64,000 nt of DNA from the NCBI RefSeq assembly GCF_001039355.2, contig NW_019774169.1:472416-536415 (forward strand). Direction: 5' to 3'. Positions 61,741 through 64,000 of the stretch are shown here, piece by piece. How positions within the stretch are numbered: position 1 is the stretch's first letter; each line of letters opens with the position of its first letter. This DNA comes from Lingula anatina (taxonomy: Eukaryota > Brachiopoda > Lingulata > Lingulida > Lingulidae). Both the position numbers and the translations under genes were made by a program. The notes under the pieces were generated by a model. The model was given only the letters and a program-made list of their open reading frames with translations. It had not been told where the DNA came from and made no database searches.

Positions 61741-64000
61741 TTTTCATTTTTTACACATTAGCATTCTCATTGGCTTTTATATCATATGGAATTAAATCAC
61801 TTTCTGGTTTTTCAATATCCATGTTACCTGTAGTTCATAATGTAAGAAGGTAAGAGTGATTATGCTATGTTAAAGCATTATGTAACAGTGCATCAAAATT
61901 GTCCAAAACATTATTTTGTGCACATTTTTTCTGTGTAATGTCTGGACATTTGAGAGCTTTGCTGCCTTGTTTCCTGTATGGTGTCAGTATATTTGTCAGC
62001 TTTGCTGTCTAGTTATGAGTTTTTTGTGATTTGTGAGTTTTTTATTTTTCAATGATCTGAAACACATGTTGATCTCTTTTTCATACTCATGATTTGGTAA
62101 GGTTAATATTTTATGCATATAACAAACAGCTGTTCTTAACTCAGTGAAAAAATAAATAGCTTTGAAATGCTGAATCATTTAACAAGTAAAGTAAAACAGT
62201 GTTTCTTTTCCTTGATTATATATTAATTTTAATTAAAATTAAAATTTGTTTATTTATTTTTTATGATTGAAGTATAGAGATATTCGCCTCCAGTTAAATG
62301 ACACAGGTGGATCCTGGCACTACCAACTACAGTAGTATATAACCCTGAGAATCATGTTCCAATAGCATTATGTGTGCATATCTACACCAGTGTGAAGTTA
62401 CAAAGATTGCTTCTGCAGTTTCATATTTTATTTCTGCATATTTTTCAGTTTTGGTGTCTAGATGTGTCTGAATAATATGCTATTTTTGAAATATTTGGAT
62501 AAAATTAATTAAGATTTCTTTATCTATTTAAGTTGCTTAAAAAAGAGGATAATTTAAGATAAAGCAAAGATTTTGATGATAGGTAGTAAAAGCAATGAAT
62601 TTGATTTTGGCTCGTTGAAATCCAAAAAGTGATTTAGAAAAAGGAAATCAATTTTATGTATTGTTTGATTTTAGGTTCAAGTTGACATTTGGCATCAAGA
62701 GAAAAGTGTCAAATACGCCATCAGAATTTTTATTCTGTAAATTTCACACCTGCACCTTTTTGTTCAACTAACAAATTAATTGCTAAGTTTCAAAATTTTG
62801 ACACTTAAAGTGGGTCTATTCTCTCATATAATTTTGATTTCTTTTGGAAGATCAATTTGACTGCAATCTAAGGTCTACTAGTATGTTAATGTCTATCATA
62901 GTTATACTTCCTTTTATCTCTTCCATTTAATTTTTTTAGTTGACTACTTGCATTGCCTTTATTCTCAGGTTCAGTAGGATTGCAGTCTTTGAAAAGAGTA
63001 TTGAAAGTATCTAACAAGCCTTTGAGACATTAGCATAGCCTATTTGAAAAGGAAATACCAAGGTTTGAAAAAAACACAGTGAGCTGTCACTTTCAGCATT
63101 AGGTAGTAACATACCTGTGAATAGTGTAGCCTGTGGAACTCTGGAGTGACTGTTGCTACAAATAGGTAGTTTCTAGCAAATGTTTGTTTTAACTTGATGG
63201 CATTTCTCAAGTGAAACTGCAGTTCAAGTTTACTAAACAAAACACAGATAATGGAAAACAGACATCTGACCAGGAGTAAAGGTACCTTTTATTATGGAGA
63301 ATGTATCAAGAAGACTGTACTTGGCAGATAAAACTCTCTATTAAAATAGGTTTTTTATAATGATCTGTGATCTGTGGTGTCGTCCTCTTCCCAGATATCT
63401 TTTAAATGCATTACATACTGATACCTTCTCTATCGTTTGAACATGTTTTTCATTTTTACCTACAGATCATTTAATTAAAATCAATGAAGTAGCATTTTAT
63501 GTTGCCCAGTTCTAAGTAGGAAAAGGCATACAATGTCAGTAAAAAGAGCCTAGTAGCTGTTTGTGCTTTGTGATGCCACAGGAGTATGTTTGTTTATCAT
63601 GCTAGTTGCCTGAGGATAGTGACACCAGATTTGGGTCCATTAAGGTGCCAATTGGTGGATCCTTTAAATCACAATCTTTAGTATTATTGGAATGGAGCAT
63701 TTCTTTCAGGCATCTCTGGTCTGGTTTCATTGCTTTAGATGGGATTTTTTTCTTTCATATTTACAGCATGTTAAGCACATGAACTGTACATATGGAATAG
63801 ATTTGCACACAGAAGAATTAGGGTAATCAGCTTTCTAATAATCAAAATAGAATAAAATATGTGTTCAAAAATGGTAATATTTCTGTCATTTTTTTTTTTC
63901 TTTTTAGGCACATGGCCTACAGGTACCAGAGAAATTGCTCCCATACCTTGACGAAATTGATAAAATGGCCACACTATCAGCCAAGCAAGCCCTCTGTGGA
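18312..64000 (+). CDS. ACP6: Lysophosphatidic acid phosphatase type 6 (histidine acid phosphatase), 7 coding exons seen, 3' end outside
   Basis: ACP6 hydrolyses lysophosphatidic acid to monoacylglycerol; the mammalian enzyme is mitochondrial. The window encodes 291 residues of an enzyme usually about 430 long. Exons are 18312-18527, 19113-19238, 19618-19748, 19957-20033, 20176-20334, 20677-20747 and 63908-64000; all have GT..AG borders and the phase is continuous. The catalytic RHGARTP motif is at residues 57-63, with His58 the expected phosphate-accepting nucleophile. GGAYPGQLSTLGFDQMVALG and IRSSNIARTIDSLRCVMAG match the conserved ACP6 blocks around the second substrate-binding arginine. 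The C-terminal HD catalytic motif should lie beyond the window. Residues 9-28 are hydrophobic and could be a signal anchor or part of a targeting sequence. The most unusual feature is intron 6, about 43 kb long, which hosts another gene. Confidence 0.93.
18528..19112 (+). other. ACP6: ACP6 intron 1
   Basis: 585 bp, GTAAGA..TTATTTATTCAG. I see nothing in it beyond AT-rich sequence. Confidence 0.9.
19113..19238 (+). CDS. ACP6: ACP6 coding exon 2
   Basis: 42 codons, phase 0 to phase 0, donor GTAATT. It encodes the YDKSLTPECPYVKNY..YLDGGPRPDT region, equivalent to the variable segment between the catalytic motif and the GGMFAGQL block of human ACP6. Confidence 0.92.
19239..19617 (+). other. ACP6: ACP6 intron 2 with TTTA-rich tract
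   Basis: 379 bp, GTAATT..TATTTCAG. It contains a degenerate (TTTA)n run at about 19374-19428. Confidence 0.9.
19618..19748 (+). CDS. ACP6: ACP6 coding exon 3: conserved GQL..G..ALG block
   Basis: 131 bases, ending with two bases of a split Phe codon before donor GTGAGT. GGAYPGQLSTLGFDQMVALG followed by LRKRYIE is one of the most conserved ACP6 segments. Confidence 0.94.
19957..20033 (+). CDS. ACP6: ACP6 coding exon 4: RSSN..R substrate-binding block
   Basis: 77 bases, acceptor TTGCAG, donor GTTAGT. It encodes F-IRSSNIARTIDSLRCVMAG, equivalent to the FIRSTN..R..ES..CLLAG block of the vertebrate protein. Confidence 0.94.
20099..20150. repeat. (TC)n microsatellite in ACP6 intron 4
   Basis: About 26 TC units followed by poly-A, just upstream of the exon 5 acceptor. 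It could act as an extended pyrimidine tract and vary in length. Confidence 0.95.
20176..20334 (+). CDS. ACP6: ACP6 coding exon 5
   Basis: 159 bases, acceptor CTTTCAG, donor GTAACC. It encodes the segment with NLDDEILFPNHHFC, analogous to the DEADSEVLYPNYQSC stretch of human ACP6. Phase 1 at both ends. Confidence 0.93.
20335..20676 (+). other. ACP6: ACP6 intron 5 with poly-T
   Basis: 342 bp beginning GTAACC and ending AAACAG. A poly-T tract (about 20349-20372) sits near the donor. Nothing else is seen. Confidence 0.9.
20677..20747 (+). CDS. ACP6: ACP6 coding exon 6, followed by the giant intron
   Basis: 71 bases, ending in phase 0 at ..VRDDLVARI with a consensus GTAAGT donor. The next matching exon is 43 kb downstream and joins as ..ARI/AHGLQVPEK.., which reads as continuous ACP6. 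Confidence 0.9.
20821..21057 (+). mobile_element. Short dispersed repeat with Helitron-like 3' end, copy 1
   Basis: It begins with a short palindrome, CCTCCGCCAAGGAGG (20825-20839). It contains the word GATTTTGATGAAATTTTCAGG near 20914-20934. It ends in a hairpin, GCACTC-TCG-GAGTGC (21035-21049), then TTTT and CTAG (21054-21057) before T. A 3' hairpin followed by CTAG/T is the hallmark of Helitron-type ends. A degenerate AATC/AAT run lies inside. A second copy sits at 32530-32880 in the same orientation. The class is inferred. Confidence 0.65.
21058..23656. other. Intronic stretch without supported genes
   Basis: AT-rich sequence. The only item of note is a possible alternative terminal exon of ACP6 at 23059-23196, an acceptor followed by a phase-0 open frame of 45 codons, with AATAAA at 23501. 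It is listed as a finding rather than a gene. Confidence 0.6.
23657..23885. mobile_element. PIF/Harbinger-like hairpin MITE, family A copy 1
   Basis: Almost the whole element is an imperfect palindrome. An arm of about 75 bases with CTCCCTGGGGAGTCTCACTA and GCTGTCAACTTAA is inverted on the right as TTAAGTTGACAGC and TAGTGAGACTCTCCAGGGAG. The centre carries GGGGGTAATTA. TTA lies immediately left (23654-23656) and right (23886-23888). The right tip is degenerate compared with other copies. No coding capacity. Confidence 0.85.
23945..24375. repeat. Tandem repeat, unit about 134 bp, three or more units
   Basis: Units share TATCTCCAAAACTGGCA (starting at 24097 and 24231), AGTCA/AGTTA, CTGGCAATCTAA and TGACCTTTG-type words. 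The later units are partly deleted and contain a single ambiguous base at 24296, suggesting assembly uncertainty. It abuts MITE copy 1. Confidence 0.8.
27088..27212 (+). repeat. Dispersed repeat related to the 61.4-kb duplication
   Basis: It shares ATAACTGC-AAACCATATT, TTTACTGAGTGG-TTTG and AAAGTCAGCAT-like words with the pair at 61371-61658, in the same orientation. The class is unknown. Confidence 0.6.
30890..30926. repeat. Poly-T/poly-G junction
   Basis: About 24 Ts followed directly by 12 Gs. A similar but shorter T-to-G junction occurs at 50505-50523, and a G-rich run at 51901-51917. Confidence 0.9.
31628..31854. mobile_element. PIF/Harbinger-like hairpin MITE, family A copy 2
   Basis: 227 bp flanked by TTA on both sides (31625-31627 and 31855-31857). 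The outer ends CACCCCATTTCCA and TGGGAAAGCACCC are imperfect inverted repeats. GATCGATCTA occurs in both arms, and the centre has AAGCTGTAAGGGGGTAATTA. Closest to copy 3. Confidence 0.88.
31855..32529. other. Intronic stretch without supported genes
   Basis: A short (TA)n run lies at about 32337-32351. The open frames here show no recognisable domain. Confidence 0.6.
32530..32880 (+). mobile_element. Dispersed repeat with Helitron-like 3' end, copy 2
   Basis: It carries ACAGATTTTGATGAAATTTTCAGG near 32609-32632, and ends with the hairpin GCACTC-TCT-GAGTGC (32858-32872) followed by TTTT and CTAG (32877-32880) before T. This matches copy 1 at 20821-21057. The 5' palindrome is eroded. The loop differs by one base while the stem is preserved. 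Confidence 0.65.
33385..33600. mobile_element. PIF/Harbinger-like hairpin MITE, family A copy 3
   Basis: 216 bp with flanking TTA at 33382-33384 and 33601-33603. The ends GGGCGCATTCCCA and TGGGAATGGGGTC are inverted with few mismatches. The inner arms share GGGGAGTCTCACTAGATTAC-type sequence, and the centre has AAGCTGTAAGGGGGTAATTA. Confidence 0.9.
33664..34855. mobile_element. 1.2-kb element bounded by 19-bp inverted repeats
   Basis: The left end AAGCCTCGGTCACAACTGG and right end CCGGTTGTGACTGAGGCTT are inverted copies with two mismatches. The interior is less AT-rich and more CpG-containing than the surrounding intron. It includes a small palindrome TGACGTAC/GTACGTCA (34249-34271) and repeated GCATG/CATGC words. 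No transposase or other recognisable protein is encoded; the open frames at 34325-34691 overlap on both strands and look fortuitous. A target duplication is not clear. It begins 63 bp after MITE copy 3. Confidence 0.6.
34856..44355. other. Intronic stretch without supported genes
   Basis: AT-rich. It contains a CA tract (40472-40510), a short (AT)n run at about 41151-41164, and an 11-bp inverted repeat ATTGTACTCAT/ATGAGTACAAT (about 39088-39216). A good splice donor, AAG/GTAAGT, at 42004-42005 could end a non-coding first exon of the nested GPCR, but this is unproven. Confidence 0.55.
40472..40510. repeat. (CA)n microsatellite
   Basis: CACGCACACGCACAC.. preceded by C-rich sequence. Confidence 0.9.
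44356..44617. mobile_element. PIF/Harbinger-like hairpin MITE, family A copy 4 (inverted orientation)
   Basis: The core reads TAATTACCCCCCTAGCAGC, the reverse of the other copies, so this copy is in the opposite orientation. GAAGCTGCTAAACAATAA and CTAGCAGCTTCAG form the central stem. GATAGATCGATCC and TGGGAATGGTCCC lie at the right end. TTA flanks the left side; the right flank is TTT, so the duplication is imperfect here. Confidence 0.85.
44630..44855. mobile_element. Hairpin MITE, family B, with long near-perfect inverted repeats
   Basis: 226 bp flanked by TAA on both sides (44627-44629 and 44856-44858). Starting one base in, the left end GCCCCTATTTCACACAGACC is exactly inverted at the right end, and pairing continues to about 35 bases with two mismatches (ATGAATCCTACGAAT against ACGAATCCCACGAAT). 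TACGAAT/ATTCGT words recur inside. It sits only 12 bp from MITE copy 4 and has no coding capacity. Confidence 0.88.
44859..47039. other. Intronic stretch upstream of the nested GPCR
   Basis: AT-rich. A CACATGCAC-rich patch lies near 45735-45762. No coding exon is supported. Promoter elements for the GPCR probably lie here or upstream, but none can be named with confidence. Confidence 0.5.
47040..47302 (+). other. Probable 5'UTR of the nested GPCR, with candidate splice acceptor
   Basis: TTTCTTGATTGTAG ends at 47039 and is a plausible acceptor, so the coding exon may be preceded by one or more non-coding exons. An in-frame TGA at 47264-47266 closes the frame 36 bases before the ATG, which supports the chosen start. 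Confidence 0.4.
47303..48541 (+). CDS. Class A (rhodopsin-family) GPCR, FMRFamide/peptide-receptor-like, intronless, nested in ACP6
   Basis: 412 residues in a single uninterrupted frame, with a strong start context (AGA ATG G) and an in-frame upstream stop. There are seven hydrophobic segments: about residues 68-93, 104-124, 141-165, 187-206, 242-271, 289-315 and 333-361. TM1 has GNLV (Asn87), TM3 ends in ERY (168-170, the DRY site) followed by IFVCH, TM6 has CTLP, and TM7 has NSALNFLIF followed by KFRKTFKR of helix 8. Sequons at Asn22 and Asn55 lie in the extracellular N-terminus, and the last 40 residues are Ser/Thr-rich. The ERYIFVCH and NSALNFLIF patterns resemble invertebrate FMRFamide-type peptide receptors. 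Ligand and exact subfamily cannot be assigned. It probably couples a peptide signal to G proteins at the plasma membrane. Odd points are Asn114 where TM2 usually has Asp, and no cysteine at the usual top-of-TM3 position. Confidence 0.95.
   Translation: MDHSALILGTLIPTAAAEPQGNLTAELYMAGGGENQFPSHDLSYQDKQQCFNYANGSFKDDERLEQIQFVMFGIILHIICIFGVVGNLVSFFVLSRKEMRSSSSCYLMALMIFNTVVLLTAYSNDVMTGIGVGSMYGAVSNYILTFGSAVGQWCSDCSTWLTIALTVERYIFVCHTFQASTMCTMRRAIIVIVFLSIGMFLYDIPWFLRQEVRSVTCPFNDEPITYIVMRSEKHRPSDMYYNIQLLYIMPALFLIVPIFVLTAFTVILLLEVRKSNKLRQQMSTTQTAEINVTVVLISVVVVFLICTLPNCIFAITRTVKKIEKADDPYFDIYFTFTGRVCFIVANVFFYSNSALNFLIFCTVGQKFRKTFKRIFLRRCKFLTTEVVRYSSVSVGSRTGSTRASFYQTETNI
48542..49820 (+). other. Probable GPCR 3'UTR with polyadenylation signal
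   Basis: AT-rich sequence following the TAG stop. A canonical AATAAA at 49793-49798 is a likely polyadenylation signal, about 20-40 bp before the (AT)n tract. Later AATAAA words occur near 51254. The true cleavage site is unknown. Confidence 0.4.
49840..49925. repeat. (AT)n tract interrupted by a 7-N assembly gap
   Basis: Pure TA dinucleotides run on both sides of Ns at 49887-49893. The real length of the repeat is unknown. Confidence 0.97.
49926..54006. other. Intronic stretch without supported genes
   Basis: Contains a T/G homopolymer junction (50490-50523), (TA)n at 50596-50616, poly-A at 51449-51462 and a G-rich run (51901-51917). A 35-bp phrase at 52124-52158 (TATATTTGCAAGCTTTGC) recurs in slightly altered form near 61986-62019. 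Confidence 0.6.
54007..54180. mobile_element. MITE, family C, 174 bp
   Basis: Flanked by TTA at 54004-54006 and 54181-54183. The ends are inverted: AGAATAGGGACTAAC on the left against GTTAGTCCCCTATTCT on the right, followed inward by GAGGGTCAAATATGG paired with CCATATTTGACCCTC. The arms are about 50 bp with a few indels. The TTA duplication fits the PIF/Harbinger superfamily. Confidence 0.82.
54414..54467. repeat. (TC)n microsatellite
   Basis: About 27 uninterrupted CT units. Confidence 0.97.
54468..57081. other. Intronic stretch without supported genes
   Basis: Holds the ATT microsatellite listed separately, a short TTTCA repeat near 56036-56050, and no supportable coding sequence. Confidence 0.6.
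55206..55270. repeat. (ATT)n microsatellite
   Basis: About 21 uninterrupted trinucleotide units. The open frame through it is a poly-Tyr artefact. Confidence 0.97.
57082..57480. repeat. Duplicated block A, copy 1
   Basis: 399 bp aligning with 58470-58858. Shared phrases include AGCTGATGATTGAATATTTA, TTACAACTTCTGTAGA, CCTCATTAAACAGATGTCTT and the terminal CTGCTGAATATGTTGTCT. Not coding. Confidence 0.85.
58254..58284. repeat. (TTG)n then poly-T
   Basis: Several TTG units leading into about 15 Ts and TACAG. Confidence 0.85.
58335..58464. repeat. Duplicated block B, copy 1
   Basis: Aligns with 58872-59002. Shared phrases include GTGGACCAATACTTGGTGT, TTTTGTCACA and ACAACCTGTGTTATTT. It immediately precedes block A copy 2. 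Confidence 0.82.
58470..58858. repeat. Duplicated block A, copy 2
   Basis: Second copy of 57082-57480, with several small deletions. It is followed within about 15 bp by block B copy 2. In the first copy, A and B are about 855 bp apart. Confidence 0.85.
58872..59002. repeat. Duplicated block B, copy 2
   Basis: Second copy of 58335-58464, with scattered substitutions. The overall order is A, spacer, B, A, B. Confidence 0.82.
59003..59946. other. Intronic stretch without supported genes
   Basis: AT-rich; nothing recognised. Confidence 0.6.
59947..60199. mobile_element. PIF/Harbinger-like hairpin MITE, family A copy 5
   Basis: 253 bp flanked by TTA (59944-59946 and 60200-60202). The ends GAGACCATTCTCA and TGGGAACCCAGTC are degenerate inverted repeats. 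The centre is GAAGCTGCTAGGGGGTAATTA, followed by GTTTAGCAGCTTCAG, a strong stem. Closest to copy 4 in its central stem. Confidence 0.88.
60203..61370. other. Intronic stretch without supported genes
   Basis: AT-rich; nothing recognised. Confidence 0.6.
61371..61658 (+). repeat. Two tandem units of a dispersed repeat
   Basis: The units at about 61371-61509 and 61526-61658 share GAGTGGCTTTGTTTGGTAAA, GAGGCA-GTTGCTTT, ATCAGCAT and ACAGTAATTATTCT. A diverged relative lies at 27088-27212. Confidence 0.8.
61659..61738. repeat. (TTTG)n(TG)n microsatellite
   Basis: About six TTTG/GTTT units followed by about 27 TG units. Confidence 0.95.
61739..63907. other. ACP6: Terminal part of ACP6 intron 6
   Basis: AT-rich, ending in a long pyrimidine tract (about 63878-63905) and TTTTTAG. 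No coding exon was found before 63908. Confidence 0.65.
63908..64000 (+). CDS. ACP6: ACP6 coding exon 7 (cut by the window end)
   Basis: 31 codons in phase 0, from AHGLQVPEKLLPYLDEIDKM to CG, open to the window edge. It follows a strong pyrimidine tract and AG acceptor. The sequence matches the ACP6 region downstream of the variable insert. Further exons with the HD catalytic motif must lie to the right. Confidence 0.88.

Larger units (their letters stand above)
20748..63907 (+). other. ACP6: ACP6 intron 6: 43.2-kb intron hosting a nested GPCR gene
   Basis: It starts GTAAGT and ends in a strong pyrimidine tract plus TTTTTAG. Exon phase (0/0) and protein continuity support direct joining of exons 6 and 7. 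The intron contains one intact gene (47303-48541, same strand), hairpin MITEs, Helitron-like repeats, duplicated blocks and microsatellites, described separately. It is at least 70 times longer than the other introns between coding exons of this gene. Confidence 0.85.

Noticed and set aside
1-64000. tRNA, rRNA, CRISPR arrays, bacterial operons or viral genes
   Set aside because: I found no cloverleaf with A/B boxes, no rRNA-like stretch, no regularly spaced short direct repeats and no recognisable retroviral or viral frame.

Overview
This is an AT-rich piece of an animal nuclear genome. Short protein-coding exons with GT..AG boundaries sit in long introns full of microsatellites, hairpin transposons and duplicated non-coding blocks. 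The gene families and the mix of small DNA transposons suggest a marine invertebrate, most likely a lophotrochozoan such as a mollusc. That placement is an inference; no ribosomal or mitochondrial marker is present.

Layout. (1) On the minus strand, 1107-1395 is the first coding exon of an APC (adenomatous polyposis coli) orthologue; the rest of the gene lies left of the window. Its 5' intron appears to run to about 15394. That intron holds a 604-bp terminal-inverted-repeat transposon (12435-13038) carrying a fragment of a RecQ-like helicase. (2) Around 15.4-15.9 kb is a probable head-to-head promoter shared by APC (minus) and ACP6 (plus), with a perfect CRE palindrome, an ETS-type site and outward-facing splice donors. 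(3) On the plus strand, six short coding exons of a lysophosphatidic acid phosphatase type 6 (ACP6, histidine acid phosphatase) lie between 18312 and 20747. The seventh coding exon starts at 63908 and runs off the right edge. The reading phase is continuous across all of them, so the sixth intron is about 43.2 kb against 0.14-0.6 kb for the others. (4) Nested in this giant intron, on the same strand, is a complete single-exon class A GPCR of 412 residues (47303-48541), resembling FMRFamide-type peptide receptors.

The rest of the giant intron is non-coding. It contains five copies of one hairpin MITE family (four with TTA at both ends or a close remnant), two other MITEs flanked by TAA or TTA, two copies of a repeat with a Helitron-like 3' end, a 1.2-kb TIR element, a duplicated A-B block at 57-59 kb, a 134-bp tandem repeat and many microsatellites. 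One (AT)n tract is broken by a 7-N gap.

The three genes have no obvious shared pathway: APC acts in Wnt signalling and the cytoskeleton, ACP6 in lipid phosphate metabolism, and the GPCR probably in neuropeptide signalling. The link is architectural: a divergent pair, one member of which hosts another gene. I found no new multi-gene system. The most unusual items are the nested GPCR with its atypical class A motifs, the helicase-carrying transposon and the PIF/Harbinger-like hairpin family.
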